From contig OY970371.1 in NCBI GenBank assembly GCA_963718695.1, positions 682,001 to 746,000 on the forward strand: a stretch of DNA of 64,000 nucleotides, in the 5' to 3' direction. The DNA is from Manganitrophus sp963718695 (GTDB taxonomy: Bacteria > Nitrospirota > Nitrospiria > SBBL01 > Manganitrophaceae). This document shows, piece after piece, positions 1-11,819 of this stretch (position 1 is its first letter; every line of letters begins with the position of its first letter). The notes under the pieces are model-generated. The model saw nothing but the letters and a program-made list of their open reading frames with translations, was not told where the DNA came from and ran no database searches. A program made the translations under genes and the position numbers.

Positions 1-256
1 TCACCGTGGTGACCACGCTTGCCTCCAGGTTCTCTCCGATGGCGACGATGGCCGCGTCGACCCGTTCGGCGCCGATCGCTTTGAGCGCATCGGGATCGGT
101 GCTGTCGAGCTGGACCGCGTGGGGAACGCGCTCCTTGACCTCCTCCACCTGCGCCATGCTGGCGTCGACGGCGATGACCTCCTCCCCGACGGAGGAGAGG
201 GTTTTCGCAAGACTCATTCCGAACCGGCCCAATCCAATAACTAAAAATCGCTTCAT
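1..256 (-). CDS. trkA: TrkA/KtrA-type potassium channel regulatory subunit (partial, N-terminal 85 residues)
   Basis: This minus-strand frame starts at ATG 256-254 and runs off the left edge, so only the N-terminal part is visible. It opens with MKRFLVIGLGRFGMSLAKTL, a Rossmann fold with the dinucleotide-binding GxGxxG motif (GLGRFG). The acidic end of beta-2 (VIAVDAS) and the 'VDAAIVAIGENLEAS' stretch typical of RCK/KTN domains follow. Such proteins sit on the cytoplasmic face of TrkH/KtrB channels and gate K+ uptake by binding NAD(H) or ATP. The trkH gene lies 110 bp upstream on the same strand, which supports the pairing. The C-terminal RCK_C domain cannot be assessed. Confidence 0.9.
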   Translation of the reverse strand, partial: MKRFLVIGLGRFGMSLAKTLSSVGEEVIAVDASMAQVEEVKERVPHAVQLDSTDPDALKAIGAERVDAAIVAIGENLEASVVTTV

Positions 257-366
257 AAAATTTCCTATCAAGAAGCGGTCGGCATTCAGCTTTCAGCGGT
301 CAGCTAAAGATTTAGAAGAAGTTCTTTAAGCGAATCGCTGGCCGTTGACGGCCGATCGCTTGTTTT

Positions 367-2166
367 CTATCCCACGATCACTCTTTCCTCCGGATACCGA
401 TAAATTCCCCGGCTGGTCCGCTCCGCCAGAGAGTAAGCGATCGTGAGGGGACCGAGACGTCCAATAAACATGGTCAGGATCAGAATCGCTTTTCCCAGCG
501 GGGAGAACGCGGCGGTCTCCCCGATCGAGAGTCCGACCGTGTTGAAGGCCGACACCGCCTCGAACAAGATGACCTTGAAATTCCCCTCCTCGACCGCCAA
601 AAGAGAGAGGAGCAGGAGCGCCAGCAGGGCCGATGAGATAAACCCGACCGAAAGCGCTTTCTGGACTGCTTGGGGAGAGAGCCGTCGATGGAAGATTTCA
701 ATCTCCTCGCGCCCCCGCAGGAGGCTGCGCAGCGTTGCCAGCATCACGCCGAACGTCGTCGTCTTGATTCCCCCCGCGGTCGAGATCGGGGAGCCCCCGA
801 TCCACATCAAGAGAATGAGAAGGAAAATGCTGGCATCGGAAAAAAGGGAGATGTTCACCGTATTGAAGCCGCCGGACCGGGTCGTCGCCGATTGAAAAAA
901 GGCGGCGGTCCACTTCTGATGCCAGGAGAGGGGGGCCAGCACCCCGCGATATTCGAGAAGATAGATGCCGAGGGTCCCCGCCAGCAGAAGACCGGCCGAA
1001 ATCGTCAGGACTATTTTGGAATGGAAGGTGAGTCTCCAAGAGGTCGGGCCCCTTCCGAAAAGAGGATAGCTGCTGAGATTATGCAGCACCGGAAAGCCGA
1101 GGCTGCCGAGGATGACGAGCGTAATAATCGTGAGTTGCAGCGCCGGAAAATCAGCGTATCCCTCCAGATTCGCGGGGAAGAGGTAAAAACCGGCATTGCA
1201 GAAGGCGGAGACCGAATGAAAAATGGCCTGAAAAACGGCAGCCGGAGTGTCGTTCCGGATCAGCGTCCAAAGCAGGAGCGCTCCGATCGCTTCGATCGTC
1301 AGGGTGATCACAAAGATAGAGCCGATCTCTCTCCGGACGGAACCGATCGATTCGACCGCCAGGACCCCTTGAAGGGCGATCTCCTCTTGCAACGGCATCC
1401 GCCGTCTTGGAAGAAAGAAGATGAGCGCTCCGAAGGTCATAATGCCGAGGCCGCCGAGCTGGATCAGGAGGAGAATCACCCATTGCCCCGGGAGCCGGTA
1501 GTACTCCGAAGTCGAGGAGACGATCAAGCCGGTCACCGTGGTGGCCGAAGTGGCGGTGAAGAGCGCGTCGATAAAGGAGATCCGGGAGGGATCGACCACC
1601 ATTTGGGGGAGTGAGAGGAGGAGAGCGCCGGTAAGGATCAGCAGGGCAAAACTAAGGGCAAGGGTCTGGGCCGGCTTCAGGTGGAGCTGGTCGAGGAACG
1701 TCGCGATGGTCTTCAGCCGCATGGCATAGATGGAGAAAGCCGAGCCGAGGAAGATCATGCTGTAGAGGTAATAAGTGTGGATGAGGGGAGCGTCCGGTTG
1801 ATCCCAGAGAAGAAAGAAGAGAAGCCCCTTCTCGAAATAAAAAAGCAGGGCAACGAGAAAGAGGGCAATCGGGATCAGCCGCTTCATCCAAGAGAAATGC
1901 CGGAAGCGGAGAAGGAGGTAGCGTTCTTCGAAGGTCAGCTTGATGATCACCCCTCCCTGCAGGAGGAGCGCCGCCCCTTTCAAGAAGATCGGAAACCAGG
2001 GGGAAAAATCAAAAAGAAGGGAGAGGAGAAGGGTTCCGGAGAGAGAGGCGACTTTTATCTCCCTTATTGCGGAGATGATTCGCCGAAAGAGCTGCAGCAT
2101 GGAGGCGACCGGGCCCGATCCTTGAGCGGCGGAGAGGAGGGATCGAACCCGCCCCTCCCGCTTCAT
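367..2166 (-). CDS. trkH: TrkH/KtrB-family potassium uptake membrane subunit
   Basis: Polytopic inner-membrane K+ translocating subunit. The family's four pore-loop repeats can be seen: TSATTVTGLIVS, FHSVSAFCNAGF, SATTRSGGFNTV and AVSAFNTVGLSIG, each placing a glycine in the selectivity filter. The C-terminus has the usual 'TMFIGRLGPLTIAYSLAER'. At about 600 residues it is longer than many TrkH/KtrB proteins because of an N-terminal extension with several extra hydrophobic segments before the first pore repeat. The start is uncertain. The open frame extends to a TTG at 2247 and an in-frame ATG lies at 2166; neither has a clear Shine-Dalgarno sequence, and I chose the ATG. It probably works with the TrkA-type subunit immediately downstream. 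Confidence 0.9.
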   Translation of the reverse strand: MKREGRVRSLLSAAQGSGPVASMLQLFRRIISAIREIKVASLSGTLLLSLLFDFSPWFPIFLKGAALLLQGGVIIKLTFEERYLLLRFRHFSWMKRLIPIALFLVALLFYFEKGLLFFLLWDQPDAPLIHTYYLYSMIFLGSAFSIYAMRLKTIATFLDQLHLKPAQTLALSFALLILTGALLLSLPQMVVDPSRISFIDALFTATSATTVTGLIVSSTSEYYRLPGQWVILLLIQLGGLGIMTFGALIFFLPRRRMPLQEEIALQGVLAVESIGSVRREIGSIFVITLTIEAIGALLLWTLIRNDTPAAVFQAIFHSVSAFCNAGFYLFPANLEGYADFPALQLTIITLVILGSLGFPVLHNLSSYPLFGRGPTSWRLTFHSKIVLTISAGLLLAGTLGIYLLEYRGVLAPLSWHQKWTAAFFQSATTRSGGFNTVNISLFSDASIFLLILLMWIGGSPISTAGGIKTTTFGVMLATLRSLLRGREEIEIFHRRLSPQAVQKALSVGFISSALLALLLLSLLAVEEGNFKVILFEAVSAFNTVGLSIGETAAFSPLGKAILILTMFIGRLGPLTIAYSLAERTSRGIYRYPEERVIVG

Positions 2167-2377
2167 GCTGGGGGTTGAAGCATTTTTCAATCGGTTCTCC
2201 AGAGGATACGATGGGCCGATGCTATCATATCTTCGCGGAATTGGCAAAAGAGGGTGATCGGTTTTTCATCTCCGGTGTTTCCCGAAACCGGTCGGTTCCA
2301 TCGCGGATATAACGCGATCAAACGAGTCGGGGTCGGCTCCGGAATCGATGGCCTTCTCTTTTATGACAGAAGGAGCT

Positions 2378-4305
<1,928 letters not shown>

Positions 4306-4309
<4 letters not shown>

Positions 4310-7300
4310 GCCTGGATCTCCAGTAAATGGGTAATCCCTTTCAGCGGGATCATAATCCATTCGGGACGATTATTCAATTCGTAAGCGATCTCATAGACCG
4401 CTTTGGCGAGAAGAAACGTATGGAGCAGCACCTCAATCTCACCCTGTTCTTTCGGAACAAAGGGAGCATCCCCCGCCGTGTCGAGGTAAGATCGCAGGAA
4501 GGCGGCGGAGGTATACCGGTACCAGAGGTCGGACCACGGCTCCAGCACCGGGATGTCTTCCGGCCGGATCGAGGCCCGTGTGATCAACCCGCTATGGGCT
4601 TTATAATGGAACGATCGGATCATCCCCGCCACGTCCCGAAACGGCGATCGCTTCAGCCGCCGTTCGCTGAGGGGGCGCGTCGGCTCTCCCTCAAAGTCGA
4701 TGATGTGAAAATCGTTCCCGGTATAGAGAACCTGTCCCAGATGATAATCGCCGTGGATTCGAATCTTCATCGTCGAAAGCTTTTTCCGGTAAATCGTTTT
4801 AAACCGCTCCAGGATCTCCCGCTCCGAATTCAAAACCTCCTCGGCCTTGGACTGAACCGGCTCGGGCAGACTCTTCAAGCGCTTCCTCAATAATTGAAAT
4901 GTCTGTCTTCCATGGCTCTGCATCCCCTGATAAATCGAGCGCTGGTAGAGAAGTGTATACGGCTCCGGTGAAAAAGCGGGATCATCGGTGTTGATGGAGA
5001 GGGCGAGGTGGAACTCGGCGGTTCGCTTTCCAAGAAGGGTGGCCATCTCAAGGTGAATGCTCCCAATCAGCTCCTGAAGCACCGGAGGCACCTCTTGATA
5101 GGCGGTCTCGAGATGGGAGGGAGGGGCTTTGGGGATCTCGTTGACCTCCGCTCTTTTGGAGAGGACCCGTTCGAAATAACGCTCCACCGCATCAACCATG
5201 TATCGCCAGCCGTCCCCCTCATTCTGAACGAATCCCTGAAGCAGGCCGACGATGATCGGCTCCGCGCCCGGCCGGCGGTACTCGAGGGCGCCTGCATAGG
5301 GGGGTATCCGGGAGAGAAGGGTCCTTTCCGTCAAGAAGCGGCCGATCTCCAGATCGGGGTTGATCCCTTCGTCGAGACGCCGATAGAGCTTAAAAAGGAA
5401 GGTCTGTCCATAGAGGAGATTGGAATTGGTCTGCTCCCCCTTCAGCACCTGAGAGGTCAGGGGGGCGGGGGCGGAGGCTGCCAGGTCCTTAAATCGTCCT
5501 CCGGGGGAGGCGATCAGCTCGCCCTGGGCGCCCTTGATGCGCTGTTTCTTGGAGATGAGCGAGAGGAGGCATTCACGGACCGCCTCGCTATAGATCCCGT
5601 CGTAGAGAATCCCTTCCGTCCGACCGCTGATCCGGGAGATCACCCCTTGGGGGAATTCTTCAAATATTTGTTTCGCGGCCTCACCGGAGGCGAAGGCGAC
5701 CGGAAGGAGATATGTCTCCGGCATCCCTTCCGTATAATCGATCTGCAATAGAAGAAGGCGGCCCGCCGCGCCGTCTCTGCCGATCGGAATCGACTCGACG
5801 ATTTGGAGCTGCTCGATCTGTCTTGCTTTCCCGCCGAACCATCGGCACGCGGCGATATAGGAGGGGAAGACGCCGCGCTCGAGGAACTGCCTCCCTCTGT
5901 TGCCAAGCAGACTCTGCCAATCGAATCCGACCTGGATCTCAGGGATCTGTCGTTTGCCGCCGGGATGCATCGACTCCTCCTTTTTTTGAAGCAGAAATCG
6001 GTAGTAGCCGTACGGACCGAGTGTGACGGTGTAGCGTCCGTCGCGAATGGCCGGGAACCGGTTCCGGCTGAATAGCGTCTCCGGAATATGGCCGACATAT
6101 TTTGAGAGATCCAGCTCGGCAATCTGGGAGTGCCGGGAGAGATTGACGACGACCAGGATATGTTCTTCATTGTAATGGCGGAAAAACGCGAGGACCTTCG
6201 GGTTGTCGGGGAGGAGGAATTCAATCGTCCCTCTTCCGAAGGCCTTGTAGTATTTTCGTGTCGCGATAAAGCGCTTCATGCTCCAGAGCAGCGACGATTG
6301 GTTCCGCTGCTGGTTCTCGACGTTGACCGCTTCGTAGTGATACTCCGGATCGATGATCGCAGGAAGGTAAAGCCGTTGCGGGTTTGCCTGGGAGAAGCCG
6401 GCGTTGCGGTCGGCGTTCCATTGCATCGGAGTGCGGACCCCGTTTCGATCGCCGAGATAAAAATTATCTCCCATTCCAATCTCATCGCCGTAGTAGACCA
6501 CCGGCGTTCCGGGCAGCGAGAAGAGAAGAACGTTCATTAATTCGATCTTCCGCCGATCGTTTTCAAGCAGCGGCGCCAATCGCCGACGGATCCCTAAATT
6601 GATCCGCATCTTCGGATCGCGCGCATAGATGCGGTACATGTAGTCGCGCTCTTCGTCGGTCACCATCTCCAGGGTCAACTCGTCGTGGTTCCTCAAGAAG
6701 ATGGCCCATTGGCAGCTCTCGGAGATGGAAGGGGTCTGCTCCAGAATATCGATGATCGGGAAGCGGTCTTCCATCCGAAGCGCCATGAACATCCGGGGCA
6801 TGAGGGGGAAGTGAAACGCCATGTGGCAGGCATCCCCCTTTCCGAAGTAGGCCACGGCATCTTCCGGCCACTGGTTCGCTTCCGCGAGAAGCATCTTGTT
6901 TTTAAACTTCAGATCGACGCGTTTCCGAAGCTGCTTCAGGAACTCGTAGGTCTCCGGAAGGTTTTCGCAATTGGTTCCTTCGCGCTCATAAAGGTAGGGG
7001 ACGGCATCGAGGCGCAAGCCGTCAACCCCCATTTCCAGCCAGTGCTCCATTGCCCGGAACATTTCCCTTTGGACGTGCGGGTTGTCGAAATTAAGATCAG
7101 GCTGGTGGGAGTAGAAGCGATGCCAATAATAAGCCTTCGCCAGCGGGTCCCAGGTCCAATTGGAGGTCTCGAAATCTTTGAAGATGATTCGGGTGTCTTT
7201 ATATTTATCGGGGGTGTCGCTCCAGACATAAAAGTCCCGCCAGGAAGAGCCCGGTTTGGCCCGCCGGGCGCGCTGGAACCAGGGGTGCTGGTCCGAGGTG

Positions 7301-7632
7301 TGATTGAGAACCAGCTCGGTGATCACGCGCAGTCCCCGTCGATGGGCCTCCTTTAAAAATTCCTTGAAGTCGCGCAGGGTCCCATAATCGGGATGGATAT
7401 TGAAATAGTCGGCGATGTCGTACCCGTCATCTTTCAGGGGGGAAGGATAGAAGGGGAGGAGCCAGATCGCCGTGATGCCGAGGTCCTTGAGGTAGTCGAG
7501 TTTTTGCGTCAGTCCTTTGAAGTCCCCCATTCCGTCATTCGTGCCGTCAAAGAAGGCCTTGATGTGGAGTTGGTAGATAATCGCTTCTTTGAACCAGAGC
7601 GGATCATTCTCAAGTTCTCTCTGATCGGGCAT
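4306..7632 (-). CDS. treS: Fused trehalose synthase / maltokinase (TreS-Pep2 type)
   Basis: Bifunctional cytoplasmic enzyme. The N-terminal GH13 domain (about residues 1-545) interconverts trehalose and maltose. The C-terminal kinase-like domain (about 570-1100) phosphorylates maltose to maltose-1-phosphate, the GlgE substrate. TreS catalytic residues are Asp209 (GLRLDAVPYL), Glu251 (LLAEANQWPED) and Asp317 (FLRNHDELTLEM). The maltokinase part carries HGDYHLGQVLYTG near residue 960, followed by the metal-binding IIDFEGEPTRP. The start at 7632 is preceded by TAAGGAG, which also contains the TAA stop of glgE, so translation is probably coupled. The fusion is known in GlgE-pathway bacteria. It overlaps glgB by 4 nt. 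Confidence 0.96.
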
Positions 7633-7644
7633 TCACAAATCTCC

Positions 7645-9765
7645 TTAGATGAACGGGTCGAAATCTTTTTCGGAATGGATTTTCCTGCGGACTCGGAAAA
7701 GATGCGCGGGGGATGCGGGATCGAGCCGGACGTAGTTCCACTCTCCCTGCCAGAGATAGCGGGCGCCGCTGAGTAGGTCATGTACCTGGTAGCTTTCGCC
7801 CGGCGCAATGCCCAGGGCCTGAATCGGGACCTGGACCCAGCCTTCCTGAGGATGATGCGGATCGAGGTTCACCGCGGCCAGAAGGATGTTCGAGAGATCT
7901 TCCGTCGTCTTCAGATAACAGAGCAGCTTCGGGTTGTCGATGGTGCAGAATTGTAACGCGTTGTTGGCCTGCAAGGCCGGATTTTCCTGCCGGATTTGAT
8001 TGACCCGCGTGACCCACTCTTTGATGTTCCCCGGCCGGTTCCAATCCCAGAGGCGGACCTGGTACTTCTCCGAGTCGAGGTACTCTTCCGTTCCCGGGAC
8101 CGCCCGGTTCTCGCAGAGCTCGAACCCGCTATAGATCCCGTAGCTCGCGGCCAGCGTGGCGGCGAGAACCAATCGGCTCTGAAACGCAGGCCGGCCGCCG
8201 GTCTGAAGGTACTCATGCAGAATGTCGGGAGTGTTTGCGAAGAAGTTCGGCCGAAAGTAGTCGCGCACCTCCGTCTGCGTCAGCTCGGTGAGATATTCGA
8301 TCAGCTCCTGCTTGGTATTGCGCCAGGTGAAATAGGTGTACGACTGCGTAAATCCCGCTTTGGCGAGCGAGTACATCACCTTCGGCCGGGTGAAGGCCTC
8401 GGCGAGGAAGATCGCCTCGGGATGGGTCTTTTGAATGTCGCCGATCAGCCATTCCCAGAACCGGAACGGTTTGGTGTGCGGATTGTCGACCCGGAAGATC
8501 TTCACCCCCTGGTCGATCCAGAATTCGACGACACTTTTAAGCTCCTGCCAGAGTGATTGCCATTCGTCGCACTCGAAATTGAGCGGGTAGATATCTTGGT
8601 ACTTCTTCGGCGGGTTCTCGGCGTATTTGATGGTGCCGTCGGGACGGTGCCGGAACCACTCGGGATGTTCCTTCACGTAAGGATGGTCGGGGGAGCATTG
8701 AAAAGCGATATCGAGCGCGGTCTCCAACCCTTGTCGGCGGGCCGCCTCCACGAAGTGGCGAAAGTCCTCAAGCGTCCCCAGGCCGGGATCGACTGCTTTG
8801 TGGCCGCCGGCTTCCGATCCGATCGCCCAAGGGCTTCCCAGGTCGTTGGGTCCGGCGACGAGGGCATTGTTCGGGCCTTTCCGGAAGCTCTTTCCGATGG
8901 GGTGAATCGGGGGGAGGTAGAGGATATCGAATCCCATCGACGCGATCTCCGGCAGGCGCGATTCAGCCTCCCGGAAGGTGGCGCTGCGGGTGGGGTCCGG
9001 CCCGGCCGATCGGGGAAACATCTCGTACCAGGCGCCGAAATGGGCACGAATCCGATCGACCGTCACCTCCAGGACCCGATCATACCGGGTGGCCCGGCTC
9101 CGGTCGGGATAGCGGGCGATCCGATCTGCAAGTGTTTCATCGAGGGCGATCGCGATCCGCTCTTTCTGTGGCTGATTGCTCGATAAGGCCTCGGCTGCTT
9201 TGCGCAACGCCGCTTGATCCGGGCCGTTTGCGCGCCGGCCGGCCTGGGCGATGAGGGTCGCTCCCTCCAACAACTCGCTGGCGACATCCTGTCCGGCATT
9301 GACCCGCTTGATCAGATCTTCCCGCCAGCTGCCGAAGCGGTCGATCCAGGCTTCCACCGTGTATTGATAGGGCCGATTCAGGACCGGGGTGAATTCCCCC
9401 TTCCAGACGTCGTTTCCCATTGGCTGCAGGGCGACCTCCAACCAGGCTTGCTCCGAAGCCGGTTTATAGAGGAGTCTCGCAGAGAGACGATCGTGGCCGT
9501 CGGCAAAGAGATGCGCGGTGACGATGACTTTCTCGCCGACCGTTCGCTTGATCGGATAGCGGCCGCCGTCGATCTCGGGGCGGACCCGGTCGATGATGAC
9601 CCGTTGTTGTGCCTCTTTCGGAAAGGTTTCTCTCGTTTGTTCTTTCAAATTGATCCGGTTGTCGATAGGCTTGATGAAATACTTGTCTTCTATTGTAACT
9701 GATTGGAACGCGCAGGGGAACCCGGTCTCGGCGAGAGGCCGGTCCGACAGATCGATTGATGCCAT
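7645..9765 (-). CDS. glgE: Alpha-1,4-glucan:maltose-1-phosphate maltosyltransferase
   Basis: GH13_3 enzyme that adds maltosyl units from maltose-1-phosphate to growing alpha-1,4-glucan. Visible family features are the N-terminal beta-rich domain (VIVTAHLFADGHD), the GEN/PPKKYQDIYPLNFE loop, nucleophile Asp427 in KIFRVDNPHTKPFRFWEW, and acid/base Glu456 in IFLAEAFTRPKVM. Length (706 aa) is typical. It is the first gene of a tight minus-strand operon with treS-mak and glgB, which completes the GlgE route from trehalose to glycogen-like glucan. No treY/treZ or glgC/glgA is present here, so the trehalose source must be elsewhere. The ATG at 9765 has only a weak ribosome site. Confidence 0.96.
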   Translation of the reverse strand: MASIDLSDRPLAETGFPCAFQSVTIEDKYFIKPIDNRINLKEQTRETFPKEAQQRVIIDRVRPEIDGGRYPIKRTVGEKVIVTAHLFADGHDRLSARLLYKPASEQAWLEVALQPMGNDVWKGEFTPVLNRPYQYTVEAWIDRFGSWREDLIKRVNAGQDVASELLEGATLIAQAGRRANGPDQAALRKAAEALSSNQPQKERIAIALDETLADRIARYPDRSRATRYDRVLEVTVDRIRAHFGAWYEMFPRSAGPDPTRSATFREAESRLPEIASMGFDILYLPPIHPIGKSFRKGPNNALVAGPNDLGSPWAIGSEAGGHKAVDPGLGTLEDFRHFVEAARRQGLETALDIAFQCSPDHPYVKEHPEWFRHRPDGTIKYAENPPKKYQDIYPLNFECDEWQSLWQELKSVVEFWIDQGVKIFRVDNPHTKPFRFWEWLIGDIQKTHPEAIFLAEAFTRPKVMYSLAKAGFTQSYTYFTWRNTKQELIEYLTELTQTEVRDYFRPNFFANTPDILHEYLQTGGRPAFQSRLVLAATLAASYGIYSGFELCENRAVPGTEEYLDSEKYQVRLWDWNRPGNIKEWVTRVNQIRQENPALQANNALQFCTIDNPKLLCYLKTTEDLSNILLAAVNLDPHHPQEGWVQVPIQALGIAPGESYQVHDLLSGARYLWQGEWNYVRLDPASPAHLFRVRRKIHSEKDFDPFI

Positions 9766-9850
9766 CTTAAAAGTCCAAACTCCTCGGACATCGATCGGCT
9801 AATTTCCCAGCGACTAAGGCGCCAATCATCGTTGCTCCGAAAGAGAAAAT

Positions 9851-9879
9851 AGATTATTCCATCCTCAGGGAACGGTCAA
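9851..9879 (-). promoter_or_regulatory. Possible promoter of the glgE operon
   Basis: On the minus strand TTGACC (9879-9874) is followed after 17 nt by TAATCT (9856-9851). It lies 86 bp upstream of the glgE start. The -35 is good and the -10 is poor (3 of 6), so this is tentative. Confidence 0.4.
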
Positions 9880-9949
9880 GCCCCCCGCGCCGGGGTAACA
9901 GATGATGTCGGTGACGGCATCGGACGGGGGTTGTTGGACGGTTGAAACT

Positions 9950-9983
9950 GGCATTCTCAGGCCGCGCGCTGCCTGAGAATGCC
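9950..9983. repeat. 13-bp perfect inverted repeat (hairpin)
   Basis: GGCATTCTCAGGC (9950-9962) is exactly complementary to GCCTGAGAATGCC (9971-9983), with an 8-nt GC-rich loop. It lies between ytxH and the glgE promoter region, downstream of ytxH. There is no T-tract on either side, so it is a strong hairpin but not a canonical intrinsic terminator. Confidence 0.7.
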
Positions 9984-10053
9984 GGCATTGAGCAAGACAA
10001 TAGGGTAGGGGAATGGTCCGTCGGCCAGAGAACAGCGAAATTGGCGCGACGTT

Positions 10054-10362
10054 TTATCGAATTAATCCTTTCCCCTGTTCGACAATCCCCGCCGCCGCTT
10101 GCCGCGCCTCTTGGCCGATGTCTTTCAGCCGACCGCCTGCTTCCCCGGCCCATTCTTTCCCATGTTTTGCAGCCTCGGTCACGACCTGCTTGGTTTCTTC
10201 CTTTATTTTTCCGACCCGCTGGCCGGTCTCATCCGCCACTTCCCTCAACCGACGCCGGGTCTCCTTCCCGGAGCGCGGGGCGAATAAAAGCCCTGCGATC
10301 AGCCCCGCGAGGAGACCAAAGACAAACATCATGGTGCCAAAGAAAAAACGTCCATTCTTCAT
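10054..10362 (-). CDS. YtxH domain-containing small membrane protein
   Basis: A protein of about 102 residues. It has one N-terminal transmembrane helix (FFFGTMMFVFGLLAGLIAGL), then the YtxH signature LLFAPRSGKETRRRL and an amphipathic, charged C-terminal helix (VADETGQRVGKIKEETKQVV). YtxH proteins are single-pass envelope proteins linked to general stress; no biochemical activity is established. I chose the ATG at 10362 because GGGAGG lies 5 nt upstream; a GTG directly before it (10365) is possible. Monocistronic, with a strong hairpin 70 bp downstream. Confidence 0.85.
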   Translation of the reverse strand: MKNGRFFFGTMMFVFGLLAGLIAGLLFAPRSGKETRRRLREVADETGQRVGKIKEETKQVVTEAAKHGKEWAGEAGGRLKDIGQEARQAAAGIVEQGKGLIR

Positions 10363-10563
10363 CACATCCTCCCGATATTCATTGATAGGTCTTTGACTTT
10401 CGACAGAGTCAGATTAAATTCTGAAGGACCGAGAGCGGTGGTTCCGGTCAAAAGCCTTGTTGATTGCTCTTGAAGAAGTGCGCTCTCTATTATTCTGTAT
10501 AGGATGAGGCAGAGAAGTCAATCAGAATATGGCGGGTTTGGACGGGGATTAGAAACGCGGTGG

Positions 10564-10605
10564 AAAAACGGACGGATTTCCATGGTGTTTAAGGCTCAAT
10601 CCGTC
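10564..10605 (-). terminator. Putative intrinsic terminator of the receiver-kinase gene
   Basis: On the minus strand the arm GACGGATT (10605-10598) pairs with AATCCGTC (10578-10571), and CGTTTTT follows. The stop codon of the upstream kinase gene lies in the roughly 19-nt loop. The short stem and long loop make it a modest terminator. Confidence 0.5.
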
Positions 10606-11782
10606 TTTCCGTTTTCCGACGTTCGTAGCTGGAGGGATCGATCGGAATTTGGACGGTCATCGTTGTCCCTTTTCCCGTTTTGGATCGGACATCGATGTTC
10701 CCGCGATGTTGATCGATGATGTGATGGCAGATCATCAGGCCCAGCCCGGTCCCTTGGGCGTCTTTGGTGGTGAAGAAGGGGTTAAACAATTTTTCCAGAT
10801 TCTCTTCGGAAATTCCTACTCCCGTATCGGTCACGGCCACTTGAAGGTAGCCTTGGCCCTTTTCATCTTGATGCGAGGAGGAGGTGACCGTGATTTTGCC
10901 CGACTGGGTCGCATGGATGGCGTTTAGCATTAAATTTAAAAATACCTGCCGGATTTTTTCCGAATCCATTTTTGCGCGGGGAAGATCCGAAGCCAGCTGC
11001 AGATCGATCGTGTTCTCTTTTTTATGGGCCTCGTGCTTCAAGAGCGCGACGACCTCCTGCAGGATGAGATTGATCTCCGCTTCCTTAAGGGAGAGTTCGT
11101 CCTGATCGCCGTTCTTGGAAAAGTCGAGCAGTTTTCGGATGAGGGTTTGAATCCTCTCTGCTTCCCGAATGGAGAGGCTGTAAAACCTTTCCAGATACTC
11201 TTTGTCGAGCTGAGGCTCTTTGAGCTTTTGTGGGAGCATCTGAAGAAATGTATAAATTGCGACCATCGGGTTGTTGATCTCATGCGCCATCCCGGCCGCC
11301 AATGTGCCGATGGCGGTCAAACGGTTGGTCCGGGCAACTCGTTTGAGGGTTTCAATTTTTTCAGCATAGAGCCGGTCCCGCTCTTTGATCAAGTAGTAGT
11401 GCTCGATGCCCTGGAGCATTGCGAAGCGAAGATCGGAAACGTTGCAGGGCTTGGAGATGTACCGGTAGATGTTACCCTTGTTGATCGCCTCGATGACCAT
11501 TTCCATTTCGGTGTAGGCGGTAAGCAGCATCCGGACCGCCTCCGGGACGATCTTTTTCGCCTGGGAAAGAAACTCAACCCCGCTCATCCCCGGCATCCGC
11601 TGATCGCTGATGATTAGGGCGATCTCCGGATGAGCCTGCAGGGTCTCGAGCGCCTCTTTTCCGCTCTTTGCGGTATGGATCGTGAATTCCTGTTCGTATT
11701 GCTCCTGCAGGCTCATGAGAGCCATTTCTTCATCATCGACGAAAAGAATCGGGTAATCTTTGGGGTGAATCCCTTGTTGCAT
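10589..11782 (-). CDS. Receiver-histidine kinase (REC-HisKA-HATPase), PhcR-like architecture
   Basis: 397-residue soluble protein. The receiver domain (about 10-130) has phospho-acceptor Asp60 in LIISDQRMPGMSGVEF and switch Lys111 (YISKPCN). A HisKA domain follows with phospho-His167 (AAGMAHEINNP), then an HATPase with N-box NLMLNAIHA, G1 DTGVGI and G2 GTGLGL. An N-terminal receiver driving a C-terminal kinase is the layout reported for PhcR in Ralstonia quorum sensing, and is also widespread elsewhere. It is the last gene of the minus-strand block after a 7-TM hybrid kinase, 37 bp downstream, with AAGGAG before its ATG. A PhcR-like role is suggested only by architecture and by the PhcB-like gene in the same block. 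Confidence 0.88.
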   Translation of the reverse strand: MQQGIHPKDYPILFVDDEEMALMSLQEQYEQEFTIHTAKSGKEALETLQAHPEIALIISDQRMPGMSGVEFLSQAKKIVPEAVRMLLTAYTEMEMVIEAINKGNIYRYISKPCNVSDLRFAMLQGIEHYYLIKERDRLYAEKIETLKRVARTNRLTAIGTLAAGMAHEINNPMVAIYTFLQMLPQKLKEPQLDKEYLERFYSLSIREAERIQTLIRKLLDFSKNGDQDELSLKEAEINLILQEVVALLKHEAHKKENTIDLQLASDLPRAKMDSEKIRQVFLNLMLNAIHATQSGKITVTSSSHQDEKGQGYLQVAVTDTGVGISEENLEKLFNPFFTTKDAQGTGLGLMICHHIIDQHRGNIDVRSKTGKGTTMTVQIPIDPSSYERRKTERRIEP

Positions 11783-11819
11783 CGAATCTCCTTCTAAATA
11801 TTAGTTGTGAGGAGGCGGC

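Noticed and set aside
670..1614. Long open frame antisense to trkH
   Set aside because: It lies wholly inside a well-supported membrane protein gene on the other strand; its product is low-complexity Arg/Glu/Gly and shows no domain. The same applies to antisense frames over glgB, treS, glgE, pafA, prcA and dop.
9950..9983. 13-bp hairpin as an intrinsic terminator
   Set aside because: No T-tract on either strand; kept only as an inverted repeat.
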